Below are positions 51,943 to 64,000 of a DNA stretch of 64,000 bases, one piece after another; position 1 is the first letter of the stretch; each line of letters begins with the position of its first letter. Where the stretch lies: positions 28,435,933 through 28,499,932 of the forward strand of contig NC_064439.1 of NCBI RefSeq assembly GCF_023343835.1, written 5' to 3'. Both the position numbers and the translations under genes were made by a program. The notes under the pieces are model-generated. The model made no database searches and was not told the origin of the DNA. It was given only the letters and a program-made list of their open reading frames with translations. Source of the stretch: Lagopus muta (taxonomy: Eukaryota > Chordata > Aves > Galliformes > Phasianidae).

Positions 51943-54900
51943 GTAAGCGGCTTTCGGCGGGGAGGGAGAAAGACCGAGACGGGGATGGGGGTGGCTTCCT
52001 TGCTCCGTCCGTCCCGCCCGGGCACCGCGGCGTGGGGCTGCCCCGGCGCGGGTTCCCCCCGCCCTTCCCGGCGCCGGCTCGGCCGCGGAGTGCCTGTGCG
52101 GCTCCCGGCTGCGGGGCACGGCGGTGCGGGGTGGGCTGCGGGCCCTCCTTTCTCCGGCGCCCCGGGGGTTCCACGGGATTTATTTTATTTTTCTTGGATT
52201 TCTTGTGAAAATAAAGCTAAATCGAGGTCCCCTCGCGGCTGGCGGGCGGAGCGCGGAGGTGGGAGCAGGGAGCGGCGGCTCGAGGCGGCTGACCTAGATC
52301 GGGAGGCACCTGAGGTGACAGCTCCCGGCGCAGGCGGCGCGGCCCCGTTCATGTCGGGGGTGGGGGGGATCGGTCCGGTCCTCAGCCCGGGGCTGTCCTC
52401 GGTCCGCTGGGCCGGCTGCAGCCCCCACTGCTACATCAGGTGGTGGCGGTTGTTCCACTGCGGGTGCTGCAGATCGCTCCAAGAGGCCAAAAAACAAGTG
52501 TCTGTCGTGGTATTTTCAAACTTGGGCTGCAGCTTAGTGCCTGAGTGCTTTCGCGTTTTGCACCTGCGGTAGGTTTGAGCCCTGGGCTTTGCGGGCTGGT
52601 CATCTCATGCGAGTGATTTTCAGGACGGCGGCTTAACCCGCACTTTCGACTAGAAGTCAGTGTCAGTTGCAAGCAGTAGAGGAGCTGAACTTCGGAGCTG
52701 CTAGCAAAACTAGCTGTGATGCAAAGCTCAAAAAATCCCAGTGTATTACCGAGTACTCTTGTAATAGTACTGTAATCACCTGAACTCCAAAAGCATTAAA
52801 GAAAATGACGAATATTTAATAAAATCCCAATGTCAGTGTATGTTCTCAGATTGACAGCAGACAACTGTGCTGGGGGGAGTGAAGTCAGCCTGGGTGCTCA
52901 CTTCTGTACAGTTGGAGCTATGAGAATGAGTGCATGCACACAGCCAGTCTACAAATTAACGCAAAATTCTAAACATACCCTTTTTTAAAAAAAGTTCTGG
53001 CTAGAAGATAGAGTCATTATGAGAAGAGCAGTGTTTGCTTTTTTCGATTACTCATTTCCAATCTATAATGTAGAAGCAGTGAATCAGTCTTCTCTACAGG
53101 TCTGGATTTTAACGAAGAAATTAGTGTTGTCTTTTTGTGAAGTAGGAATGCATTGGTAGTATTTGTCAACTGTTGGTTGCTGAGGGCAAGTAATTCTTGT
53201 AATTGCATAAGGGTGAGCTGTTCTGCCTTTTTGGTCGCATCGCTTAATGTCTGGCTGGCTATTACATTCTTGGTCTTGATTAGAGGATGTGAAACTTTCC
53301 TTTTTGTGTTACTGTTGTATCTACGTTACTAATCTCTTTCCGTAATCTATTTTCTTATATTTGGTGGCCATGCTTGTCATATTAGTTGAACTTGGAGCCT
53401 ATTTTTGTTGCTAATGGAAACTATATCTATTTGGGATTCTGCCCTTTGATACCAAAGGGACAGATAGATGTCTCCTCCTTTGCATTTGCTTGCTCACCTA
53501 TTATTATGAGAGAAGACATTACTATTAGCCAGTCTTGTTGGAGTTACCAGAAATTATTCAGAATTTATCTTGCACGTATTGCTTTTTCTTCTCCTAGTGG
53601 TTATGACTTTTGGTTGCTCATGCTGTTAGACCAACCTTGCTGAGCATTGCGGGTGGTGGGAAGGCTCTGATATCTCACATAGCTAATTACAGAGCATTCA
53701 CTGGGCTAAAAAGTAGGGATAGAGGTCATAAGCTCCTCTAAGTGACTGGGGGGAAGGAGGGGAGAACGGTTTCAGCACTGCTCCTTGCCCCACGGTTTGG
53801 CACTGCTGTGATTTGAGTCCATTTGAAGTTGGTATTTTGTCCTCCTAGTAGAATTCAGAGCTCTTCAAAGAGAATTTTAAAATGAAAGAAGTGATGCACT
53901 GCTGGGAGTAGTGCCTTTTGTGAAGCTGTTGCTTCTTTCTGATGTTTCATTTGTCATAGATGTAGCTGTGAAGGGAGCCTGGTCGTTGTTAGTCTGTAGC
54001 AGTGGGCAGCTAGCATGCAGCAGTGCTCATGGGTTAAAACAAATGAAGAACTACTTCCCGCTTCAGGTGCAAATAACTTTAAGTCATGGCAGTAACTCAG
54101 AGGCAATATAGGAAGCTTCCCCCTGCAGCCACCCTATCTTTATGGGCCGTGCAAAGGACTGGACTCAACAGGGAATCGCCTGACAGAAACGTGTTGTTTT
54201 GATCCGGTAGGGAGTCACCATATCACAGCTGAAAAGAAAACGCAATAATGGGAAAACTTAAGCGGCAACTGTTCCTGCATTTCATCTTGTTATCTTGTCA
54301 TCTGGAGGGGAAATAAAACAACAGCCTAATACACAATGTGCATTCCAGTGAAATGTAGCTTTCTTAGAACCTCGGAGCCTTCCGCAGGTTTCTTCCCACG
54401 GGTGGTGGAGCTGTGCGGGTCCCCCTGGTGGCCGCTCTGCATGGCCCCTGCTTTGAATTTTTCTTCGACTGTTCCATTTCTGTTTTGTTTTTAAGGTCTT
54501 GTGTGCCTTTTCTCTACTGATTATTAACTGAACTGCTGATTTTGCATGCTAGTAAGATAAAATGCATTGTTTTATTGAAGTGAAGTTTACTGGAGGTGGA
54601 TCCTAACATTAAGTAAAGGATTTTATGTAAGTGTTGTTTCACCTTGCTGTCTTTAGATTCCTATGCTTTTCTGCCTGCTAGCTCAGTCCTGCTGTGATTT
54701 GCTTTGTTGTTCTCTTTTTCAGTGTTTGGGTAGAAATTGTTTTGCATAACGGAATGAATGTAATAGACAAGGAATGGGGTGGAGGGATTTAAATGTTTCA
54801 TACTGTGCAGACACACAAAGCGTAACAGCATGTTTCTTGAAAAAGCAGACTAAATAAGAAATGATACACTTTTGTTCCATGTTACCATGAATGTATTCAT

Positions 54901-55008
54901 GATACTAAATATTCCAGAGAAAAACGTTTGGCTGGTTGATCCTTAATTAAAGGTACATATTAAGGCATAGTGATTTCAGAAAGCAGTGCAAATATATGTT
55001 TAACTTAA

Positions 55009-55043
55009 AATAATAATAATAATAATAATTTAAAAAAAAAAAA
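55009..55043. repeat. (AAT)n and A-rich microsatellite
   Basis: TAATAATAATAATAATAAT followed by an A12 run and AAACA units, inside AHR intron 1. Confidence 0.85.
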
Positions 55044-56692
55044 CAAAACAGCAGCAGCAACAATAAACCTCACAACTATTTATTCTTTCAAGACAAACAA
55101 ATAAGTGCCAAGAAGTGGAAGTTCATCAGTAAAGAAAAAAAACCAAAACATTAAAAGCTTGCTTTGTTTAAAGCGCTCTTCACACATAGAGCAGCTTGCA
55201 CCTTGTGTGTGAAATGGAAGCACTACAAAACTTTTGGCATAGTTAGAATAAACTTATTAGATTAGGTGATAACTGGTACACTTGTTGGTGTACCTGTATG
55301 CTATGTGTGAACTGTAAACTGCTACTTAAGATTCATTGCATTTAATGTTTCATTTTGTGTGGTTGATGGCTTTTTTTTCCTGTGTGTTTTTTTTTTTTTT
55401 TTCCAAGGTTTTTTTTGGTAGTACTTGCAAAAGTATTCAGTTTGCAAGGAATAGCTGCAGCAACTGAAGATAATTACATGTAGATGCTATGGTTGGCAGC
55501 TAGGAACATGCTTTTTTCTTTTTCTGGATAGTCTGGCTTGTGGTCTTAGATAGCATTGAAGGGTGTTAAAACTGAGTGTAAAGATTTTGCTCTTGCCTCA
55601 TGTTCTGGCTGTCCCCATCGCTCTGTCGTAGTCACTTGGACACTAAGCCAACCTGAGCAACTGAGTGACAGACTGCTTCTGGAGGACAAACGGTTGCACA
55701 GCATCAGATGAGCAGCACATGAGATTTTTAGTGAGAACATCTTTATCCCTTTGCTGCCTAAAACTTTGTTGATTTCATTGTCTGCTGAAGGAACCACTGG
55801 AGAGTGCCTCTTGCCCTTCAAGATAGGTTGACAAAAGCTTTTGAGCAGAGAGATTGTTAGTCTGTATTGTATCTGTTTCTTCCAAAGGAATCAGCAGCTG
55901 AACGTTCCTAAATGGTGAATTCACTGTGGCAGATAAGACTATTCATAGGAGTCTTTTTCCGTTGTTAAAATAGAGAATTTTGGACGGTGTCACCTATATA
56001 GCACTTGTTCAGTAGTAACTGATGAGTTTCATATACCTGACCTATGTTTAATTGAATTGACATAAGAATAACATGTTAACATATGCTGTATTGAAGATGA
56101 AATGAAAAGTACACACAGCTGAAAAGATTAAATCTGTCAGAGAGGTGACACTCATGTTCTTCCTTGTGCCCTTTTTTTTTCTAATTAGTAAAGTCATTCT
56201 GATGAACTCCTAAAGGTTTTCTTGTATGTTATGAACAAAACATATCTGTGCTGTATTTCATTTTCTCAAGGAACTGCTTCAATTTTCCTTTAAAATACAA
56301 ATTAGCCTATAAATACTGAAACTTATTTTGGCCTTTTAATAATAAGATCCAGATACTCATGCACTTGTAGTGTTATTAATATCAATGAAGGCATGCATGG
56401 TAAGCATGTGCAATTGAAATTTCTGTTGTCTGTAGCAGGCTTCTGAAAACAGCAGTCAGATAATGTTGTGGTAGTACCTCTTTTACAATGGCAAAACTAG
56501 AATTAGCAGTCCTTGCTTGTTTTGCAGCTGTTGGATGATAAGGACTGTACTTTACTTGAGAGATACTGAGTGTGTGGCAATCTCTGGCTTTTGATTGATT
56601 AGAGAGTTTGAATTTCCTGTAAGTAAGGTAAAAGGTGGCGCCCAGGAGGTCAGCTGAAAACCTGTTTTCTTCTGTAGTGTTTTTCTTTGTTG

Positions 56693-56712
56693 TTTTTTTT
56701 TTTTTTTTTTTT
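56693..56712. repeat. Poly-T tract (20 nt)
   Basis: A run of 20 T, followed after two C by further T-rich (CTTTTTC)n sequence in AHR intron 1. A minus-strand frame translating it to poly-Lys is not a gene. Confidence 0.85.
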
Positions 56713-58171
56713 CCTTTTTCCTTTTTCCCTTTTTTAATAATAAAAATAATCTTGACATAGTATTTAATTGTACTTGAAGGTAATTTTCTGCAATGCAGCT
56801 AAGGCAGCCCTGAGCATCAACAGTTTATGTAAGAGAATGGAAAATGGTTCAAGTTACTACTTATTTCCCCTTCATTTCCATCCTTATTTCTTTTGTCCCT
56901 GACAGTTCCATTTAAATCATGGATTTTTGTTGGGTGATAGTAGATAAAATTAGATGAAATCATGGTATGCTGAAAATACCGCCAACTTAATGTTTAGTAA
57001 TGTTCTGTGCTGCATTTGGGGAATCCTTATGCATTGGCTACTTGGAAGTAAAAACTTACATGAAAGTAATGCAAAAACAATCACATCTAATGAGTAATTT
57101 GTCAAGGTAATTGCCCAGTTCCGTATTGTTTCAACATCATAACTTGTCAAATTGCTAATAGAAATTTTAAGCAAAGGGGAGGGCAGTTGTGAAAATAGAG
57201 AAGTCTGGTATTCAATGCTGCTCTAATTGGCATGTCATGAGCTGTTTTCAAGGGGACCTCTGCTTTTTGGAACATGCTTTGATTTGGTAATAGTGAGCTG
57301 TTCAGTGACAGGTATACAGCTTTTACTTGCTTAAAGTTTGAAATTTATTGGTTTGTTTTTTTTTTCCTTCATTGAAGGCTGTTCTATAGACAAGTATTTG
57401 AGGCAAATTTAAATGTTACTGATGACATTTGGTGATCTTGAGCTTTATTTATTTTGTTAGAGTTATATTTAAATTGTGTTAATCATATACAAGTGAGTGT
57501 CTTGCCTGGATAATACTTGAGAAATGCACCTTGCAGAGCCACCTTTGTCATATCATACTCAAGTGAAACATCATTAGCTAAGAGTTGGTATATAGAATGA
57601 GTTCAGTGATATTAGCAAGGAAGACTTTACATGCTGACTGAGCTGTATCTTTTCTTGTGCAGTTCTGAGTGCCTTGTTGTCTAGCAAGTTACTTAACCAT
57701 TTATTATTTCTAATTTACAATAACCTGTTCCAAACCTTGATGAAGAATTAATGATATTTGTGAAAAAATGTAATTCAAGTAGAAAAAAACCAAAACAACA
57801 ACAACCTGAGTGTACTGTCAAATAATTTGTACACTAATAAGTTGAATTATTCATAATTTGAAAGAAATCAAGGCATTTGAATGTGTGTGTAGGAAGGTTT
57901 TTACGAGTGCTATATCTGAGTTTGCAAACATCCATTACGTGTTCAGATAGCTATGGCAGGTCTTACTGCTTTGTTTAACAGTGAATGTGTTGGGGAGGAA
58001 AGTGAAATGATCTTAGATAGAATTCTACTTTTTTCCATGAGAAACAGAAGTCGCTTAGGAAAAACATTTTGCATGTTAAAGTTTAAAAGGTTGTAATGTT
58101 AGACAAATATTTGCCTTCATTTTGGGAAAGAACTTTTGTTTATTTTTATTTTTATTTTTTTTTTGCCACAG

Positions 58172-58359
58172 AGTAAAGCCATCTCCAGCCGAAGGAGTCA
58201 AATCCAATCCCTCCAAGAGGCACAGGGACCGTTTGAATGCGGAGTTGGATCGCTTGGCAAGCCTTCTGCCTTTCCCTCAAGATGTTATCGCCAAATTGGA
58301 TAAGTTGTCTGTGCTTAGGCTCAGCGTCAGTTACTTGCGAGCCAAGAGTTTTTTTGAAG
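58172..58359 (+). CDS. AHR: Aryl hydrocarbon receptor, coding exon 2 (bHLH)
   Basis: A 188-bp exon completing codon 19 (ATA, Ile), then 62 codons (residues 20-81) and one base of the next. It holds the second half of the nuclear localisation signal, the basic region (NPSKRHRDR, residues 31-39; His36 and Arg37 match the DNA-contacting human His39/Arg40) and helix 1-loop-helix 2 ([17 protein letters not shown] to [14 protein letters not shown]). Helix 2 also carries the leucine-rich nuclear export signal known in mammalian AHR. The acceptor is GCCACAG|AGTAAAG and the donor GAAG|GTAACA. Length and phases 2/1 match the mammalian exon as I know it. Differences from human include Ile19 for Thr, Ala42 for Thr, Ala59 for Asn and Glu81 for Asp. 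The family is certain; AHR1 rather than AHR1B/AHR2 is likely but not proven. Confidence 0.97.
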
Positions 58360-60362
58360 GTAACAGTTGGGAATTTATTTGGTTTAGGAATGCCTGCACA
58401 ATGCTGCTTGTACTGCAGGTTGCGTTCACTATTGAAGTACTTAAAATCATTTTTTTCTATTTTAGTGGAGCATACAATTGTATGGATATATACAGTATGA
58501 GTGTATAAAGTAGGCTTTCCGCTTTCTTGAAAACCAAACGTAAATACTTACATTTCATCAGTCTTTCAAAGGTTTGCATTTGGACGCAGTGTAGCCCTTA
58601 ATAAGTCTTTCAGTCCTTTTCTTAAACTTTGAAAAATTAGAAGCTGGGATTTATCATTTACCCCTCTGAAAATAGCCCTTATAAAGCCATTACAATTGAG
58701 TAAATATCATGAGTTCCAATCCGCTGCATGTTTTGCTTAATGATTCATCAAAAAGATTTCATATTATATGCAATAACAACTAATGCCTCTTCCTATAGTT
58801 ATTCTGAAGGTGACTTCTAAAGAAAGCGGCAAAGTCTTTCCTGTGTTCAAGCTGTGGTTAAAGCAGAGCATGAGGCATTAAGATGACACCTAAGGTTCTC
58901 CAGTTGTGTGGGCAGTGTCTACTGACCATAGCCCAGGATTGCGTAGTGCAGCAGTGCTCAGGGCAGTAATCACGCCATGTGCATGTTCTCCTGTTCTACC
59001 TCAGAGGCAGTAGATGAGTGCTACCCCCCTCTATCATTATCTGAGTTCTTCTGTAGGGTGAAAAGGGGTGGTTGGCTGCATTGGGTGCTTGCTGGTTTCT
59101 TCAAAGGCAGGATTTAGTCCTTGTCTTTGCTGGAGTAAAACAGGGAGCTGGTATTTAAAAAAAATTTTCCTTTTTGTAATCAGAAATTTTATGATACTAT
59201 ACTGAAGATGGATCTACATTGATACCTGCAAATACTAAGGACCTTTTTTTCTTTTTTTTGTAAAAAATAACCTCTGTCCTTATTGATTGAGGATTTGGTA
59301 TTTCAGTGTCTTGATAGTGATTCCATGCCATGCATAAGAGGACTGAAGAAAGCTAGCTTGCCTACAATAGTTTCACTTTTTACTGCAGGACTACAAAATT
59401 CTTTTTCTCATTTATTTTGACTAAAGGCTTCAGTTTGGTAATGCTTGTAAACTGTTATCCAGTATTTTATTGCTTGATGAATACGTGCAAGTGTCTTGAT
59501 TCCTGGGCACGTTCAGGATGGTTCTTAGTATGGGATCTTCTCAAGGTTTGAGTTTGTGAAATATTTTATGATAGCAAATATCCTTATTTAAAAAAAGATA
59601 TTGCTGGAAGTAAGTTTTCTGTTGGCACATCAGTTTCATCAAAGTCTTGGTGACAGGTTATTTCATGTTGATTGCAGTAGAACAAATTATTCATCTTGTT
59701 TGGTGTTCTTTTTCTGAATTGAAAAGGAAGTTTCAATTCTAATAATGCACTTGAATTTTTCTTGAAGAAAAGTTACATATTCTGAAATGAATAGAAGATT
59801 GTAGACTTTTTGCCTCACTTGGGCTGCATTGATAATCTCACTTTCTCATGCAGTGGAAATGTTTGATTTTTGTTTTGTCATATTCTGTTAATTTGCACTT
59901 GAAGGTCCTGGAATAAAGGAGCTAATACTATAATTTCTGTTTAGGAAAATAATAATTGCATTACTAGTTTTGTGCTGTTAAAAAGCATTCAAAAACCTGT
60001 AATCTCATCACACCAAACTTTATATCCATTGATTGTTTCTAATTTGAATCTTAAATCAGCTTTCAGATGCTTAAAACAGTGATAAATTAGATGTGTGATA
60101 GCAGGAGATAAATCGTATATGCATCTCAAGTTGCAGTTTTAACTACTATGGATGCAAAGTTGAAGCAAATTAAACTGTGTTGCGGCTCTGTTCAGGTGGA
60201 GACCACTTCATATGGACACATGCAACTGCTAAGAATATGCTGGACCATAGCTGTGTTGTGCAGCTTATTCATGTCATAATGAATCAAACAGCAGAATTTT
60301 TACTTTCCTTATAGTAATCATGGAATGAGTGTGTATACTAGATGCATTCTAGCACTTAGTAT

Positions 60363-60384
60363 AAAAAAAAAAAAAAAAAAAAAA
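60363..60384. repeat. Poly-A tract (22 nt)
   Basis: An uninterrupted run of 22 A in AHR intron 2. Confidence 0.9.
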
Positions 60385-61799
60385 GCTGAGTCTGAAAAGA
60401 AAAATAAGTTTTATGTTGATTATCTTGTTATGCAGTTCAGAATGTCTGATGCATGAAGCAAATTCATTTATACGGTCAGATATAATAGCTTCTGTGATGC
60501 TATCTTGTCTTTTTTTTCTTGGAAAAAGACTTCTTGCTATTTCTTTACAGATAAGATTACAAATTAGATCATTAATCAGTATCAATCTGAAAGCGTTTAA
60601 AGGCTAACATTGATTAAAGATAAACATCAGGAAGCAATCTGAAACAATGACTAATTCACTATTGCGAATAGGAGGAAAATCTTTTTTCCTATTTTAGAGT
60701 ACTTAAGTAGCACAAAATCTATTTCAGTTGAAATTGACCTTCCAGAAGAGAAAGAAGTATTTTAAAGTATGTAATTAAGAACAACAATAACAAATCCATC
60801 CACTTCCCTAAGATAATTGTTTTAATGATCTACCTGTCCAGTGCTTCTCACAGAACTGATTTTTGAAGGATTATTTTGTGCTGCTTAAAAAATAAGTGAG
60901 GAGAGCCCTGTAGAATAACTGATGAGTGCATGAGTGAGCGTCGATTGTCACCTTGAGTGCCCGTTCTGAGCCAGCAGGTCTCCGTTATTAACATAGCATG
61001 CTGAAGTGAGGGGAAACGCTAAATGAATAACAGGATGCAAAGGGGGGTGTGTAAATTCCTGCGGAAAGTAAAATATAAATGCATAATCATATGATCTTGC
61101 TTGAAAGGAAACCCAGGTTTTTGCTGTAACAATGGATATTTTTTTCAAAGAAAACACTTGCATTTTTCCAAGTTTAAATAATCCAGAGTGGATGTCTGTC
61201 TTGATAAGGTAGAAGTTTGGGAGGAGATGAAAAAAGGAATTGTTTTATGAAAGACATCTCAAGAAGTTGTGTCAATTTGAATAAACATGCTTCACTTAGA
61301 TGTCTATGAAATCCTTAGTTCTTACTTTAAAAGCTAAGTGTAAAAGACAAAAAATCTTTCCTTCCCAGCTCTTTAACAGTTCAAAATAGTCTCCGAAGTT
61401 AAAGCCAGATGAGTTTTTCTGTGGTGTCAAGATTGAAATGTAGTAAGCTTCAGTGCGCTTAACGTATTCCAGATTCTAGAACACTGATGTACTTTTTTTT
61501 CCATAACCTTTAAACATCTTCTGTTAGTAACTGATGATATTCTGCTAAGCAGTTGCACTTGGTTGTTGTAGTTTGTCGTTCAGTTATTCAGTGGCTGCTG
61601 TTAAGCCATCCTTATATATGCTGCCCGTCAGCAACAGCAGCTCAGTGATGCAGAAGCTGTTTGTGTGGTCGGGTCACTCTCAAGTTAACGTAGTGGTAGA
61701 TGACTCCCCCTGCCCATGTCAGGCACTCTGACTGTATGCTGGAATTTGAACACTACGTTATGTAGTCAAGAAAGAGATTTTGGTAGGTGCTGAAAGTAA

Positions 61800-62475
61800 C
61801 TGTAGAATGACTTGGGTTGGAAGGTAACGTAGTCCCATGCACCCTGCCATGGGCAGGACTGCCAACCACAAGATCAAACTGCCCAGGGCACAATCCAACC
61901 TGGCCTAGAACACCTCCAGGGATGGGGCATCCACACCTTCTCTGGGCAACCTGTGCCAGGGCCTCACCACTCTCTCTGAGCACAGAATTGTCTCCTAACA
62001 TCTGGCTAGACTATTCTCTCTTCTACTTTGAAATTGTTTCCCCTTGTCCTGTTGCAATCAGACAGTGTAAAAAGTCAGTCCCCTCCTTCTTACAAGCTCC
62101 CTTCAAATACTTGAATGCCATAATGAGGTCTCCCCAGAACCTTCTTCAGGCTGAACAAGCCTAGCTCCCTCATCCTTTCTTCATAGGAGAGATGCTTCAG
62201 CCCTCTGATCATCTTTGCAGCCTTCCTCTGGACCCTCTCCAACAGCTCTGGATATCTTTCTTGGGCTGTGAGTCCCAGACCTGTACACAGTACTCCAGGT
62301 GGGACCTCATAAGTGTAGAGAAGAGGGGAACAATCACCTCCCTCTCCATGGTTGCCACTGTTCTTCTGATGCAGCCCAGGATACTGTTGGCCTTCTGGGC
62401 TGCAAGAGCACACTGCTGGCTCACGTCCACCTTTTAATTCACAAGGACATCCAAATCCTTCTCTGCAGAGCTTTC
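61800..62475 (-). mobile_element. CR1 LINE fragment in AHR intron 2 (antisense)
   Basis: On the + strand it starts GTAGAATGACTTGGGTTGG, then CCCTGCCATGGGCAGG, CAACCTGGCCTAGAACACC, 'CTCTGGGCAACCTGTGCC', 'AATGAGGTCTCCCCAGAACC', 'GTACACAGTACTCCAGGTGG', 'GATGCAGCCCAGGATACTG' and 'CACTGCTGGCTCACGTCC'. It is antisense to AHR, so it should not supply sense-strand CR1 signals. It differs from the 27.9 and 46.4 kb copies ('CTACAGCTAGATCAGG' type), so it belongs to another subfamily. Frames of 115, 107 and 81 codons over it are relics. Confidence 0.96.
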
Positions 62476-64000
62476 ACCAGAACTTTCAATGAGTTCTTTT
62501 TCCAGACTGAACATATACAAAATAATGACTCTCAAGTCTGCTTCATCGTGAAATCTGAAGGTCTCATCTGGTCAGTCAAAGCTAAGAAGTTATTTGGGAC
62601 AGTGTTGCTTTTCAGCTGTGTGATGCTACCTGCATATAGTAGATAGATTAGCAGTCCTGAAAGTCAAGCAGGTTAGCTTAAATCACTGCTGGAGTATTTA
62701 TTTTGTGTGTAAGATACTTTCTGAAAGTGGCTTAAGGCAAGCTTGTTATTTTTAAGAGACTGGGATAAATCAGGCAGGTGTTTGCTGACTGTCAGTAAAG
62801 AATGACTTTGTATTTGTCCTTGTATTACTTCAGTCTGTTTTGATGCTAAGTGCCAGTACGTTTGTGCATTCAGCAGTGAAAAATGTATAGAAGTGAAAAA
62901 TGGGAGAAGTGCAAGTTCAGCATCTGGGGCACAACTGGACAATCATTTAACCTGTGTTCTTTGTGCCTGCTAAAATGAAAAAAAAACCTCTTACCTTTTG
63001 CTTTGGTCCCTATAATGTTGTCAATTTGTCATATAGTGTCTTACTGCAGCAAGAAAGAGCACTTAAAGTGAGCCTTTAGTCAAAGAGATAAGGAATAATT
63101 AAGAATGAAACTAGAGTTAGCATTTGCTCTCTTTTATTTATATTTTGGGGAATGATTTTTTTTTTTTTTTAAGGTATACTGAGAATCAAGGAGAGAAACT
63201 GAAGTGAAGAAGCTGTGCTATGTATGTGTATCGATACATTAGAAACAAAATTTAACATGTTGCTTATTAATTATTCTTTCATCCATTTCAGTAAGAATTC
63301 CTGTGGTTTAAAGTATGTGGGTGTTTTCTCTTGCTTACTGGATAGTATTCTGCAATTACAGAAGAAAGTTTCTGTTCAAAATTAGTTCAGGATTGGTTTC
63401 TTATGTTGTATGCAAGTGATTCTGGCAAACACAGCAATAACAAAATACTTAAGAACTTTTTCCAGTAAGTTTGCATTGCCTAATTTTCCTTTGTGATATA
63501 ATTAACGCATATTCTTTGGTTTAACATAGCTTAAATTTGCAATGCACCCATTGTCATCACATAAAATATATTGTTTGATATAATGTATTTTTCCTGTAAT
63601 GCCTGCTGGTCTATCACACTGCACATTCGAGAGAACAGACTGCATGAGGTTCCCGCTTTGAAGAGTATGGCTTAAAATGTACAGTTAAAATGTACAGATG
63701 ATAAAGGCAGATAATATGGAAGACAACGTATTCTTTCTCATTGAGAATAGTTGTGGTATATCTACAACCTCGCAGGTATAGATAACCTATTCACCAAGTG
63801 CCGTATTATTCTCTCAAACAGAAACCTCAAATTACAAAACTACTGATTAAAACTCAACCTCCCAAGGCCAGGATACTGCATCAGGTTTAACCAGACTTGC
63901 TTTCATTTCAGACAATTACATTTACTCGTTTGTGTAATGCAACTTTCTTCATGTATTTATGAAAGGGCAGCTTCCCTTCCATGTTTTGCATCTTATTTGT

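Larger units (their letters stand above)
50200..52570. promoter_or_regulatory. AHR CpG island
   Basis: GC and CpG rise abruptly near 50.2 kb, peak between about 51.0 and 52.2 kb, and fall after 52.57 kb, against an AT-rich background on both sides. It covers the upstream region, 5' UTR, exon 1 and the start of intron 1. No TATA box was seen near the presumed start, matching the GC-rich TATA-less AHR promoters known from mammals. Large open frames on both strands here (up to 249 codons) reflect the lack of AT-rich stop codons, not genes. Confidence 0.9.
51943..58171 (+). other. AHR: AHR intron 1
   Basis: A 6,229-bp intron from GTAAGC to the pyrimidine tract T-rich/GCCACAG before exon 2. The first 0.6 kb is still CpG-rich and could hold regulatory sites. 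The rest is AT-rich with simple repeats ((AAT)n at about 55009-55030, poly-T near 55388-55402 and 56693-56712). No CR1 copy or other gene was recognised. Boundaries rest on the AHR reading frame and splice consensus. Confidence 0.93.
58360..64000 (+). other. AHR: AHR intron 2, 5' part
   Basis: From the GTAACA donor to the end of the window. I looked for exon 3 (start of the linker and PAS-A) and saw no matching frame, so intron 2 is longer than 5.6 kb and exon 3 lies to the right. Besides one CR1 copy (61800-62475) and simple repeats (A22 at 60363-60384, T14 near 63158-63171) it appears unique. Confidence 0.88.

Noticed and set aside
58122-58508. A single 128-codon ORF covering AHR exon 2
   Set aside because: Only residues encoded by 58172-58359 match AHR. 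Both sides are intronic, with clear splice sites at CACAG and GTAACA; the upstream Met and downstream tail are chance extensions.
61817-62646. ORFs of 115, 107 and 115 codons in AHR intron 2 as extra exons
   Set aside because: They overlap a CR1 copy and do not resemble the AHR linker or PAS-A region.
58360-64000. AHR exon 3
   Set aside because: No segment with the expected AHR continuation after FFE and flanking splice sites was found, so it is taken to lie beyond the window.
1-64000. CRISPR arrays, tRNA, rRNA or snRNA genes
   Set aside because: No regularly spaced repeats, cloverleaf-type B-box (GGTTCGANNCC) sequences or rRNA/snRNA signatures were noticed by eye. The tandem repeats present are short and irregular. 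A tRNAscan or Rfam search would be needed to exclude degraded copies.

Overview
The window reads as avian nuclear DNA, most likely chicken or a close galliform. Three things support this: many CR1 LINE fragments (nine recognised, mostly 3'-anchored, some ending in the ATTCTATG-type octamer), a short mariner-type element with the 'Galluhop'-like ends known from chicken, and an AT-rich landscape broken by one very strong CpG island. There is nothing prokaryotic here: no operons, ribosome binding sites, CRISPR array or phage genes.

The only gene I can name is the aryl hydrocarbon receptor, AHR, on the + strand. A CpG island (about 50,200-52,570) holds a TATA-less promoter region and coding exon 1 (51,887-51,942). 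Exon 2 (58,172-58,359) follows after a 6.2 kb intron and encodes the rest of the basic helix-loop-helix (bHLH) DNA-binding domain. Intron 2 runs off the right edge. Exon 3 and all later exons (PAS-A, PAS-B ligand-binding domain, transactivation domain) lie outside, so the PAS-B residues that set dioxin sensitivity in birds cannot be read here. The T-to-I change at the exon 1/2 junction codon and the E at the end of exon 2 fit an avian AHR1-type protein, but I cannot exclude AHR1B or AHR2.

Positions 1-50,200 look like a gene-poor upstream region. I found no convincing multi-exon protein gene there. Most longer open frames lie in CR1 fragments, in simple repeats or in random AT-rich sequence. 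The content I can support is: CR1 copies at about 9.9, 16.8, 21.0, 27.9, 36.3, 39.7, 46.4 and 49.2 kb (plus one in AHR intron 2 at 61.8 kb); a 531-bp mariner-type element at 35.2 kb; two diverged copies of an unclassified, LTR-like dispersed repeat at 1.5 and 31.7 kb; and many homopolymers and short tandem repeats, including a 24-G run at 39.6 kb.

A few places do not look like background: a short helical open frame with a splice donor at 49.44-49.57 kb, a 53-bp exon-like segment with both splice consensuses at 9.7 kb, and GC-rich islets at 14.44-14.55 kb and 27.1-27.4 kb. They are reported as candidates only. I found no clear evidence of a novel biological system in this window.
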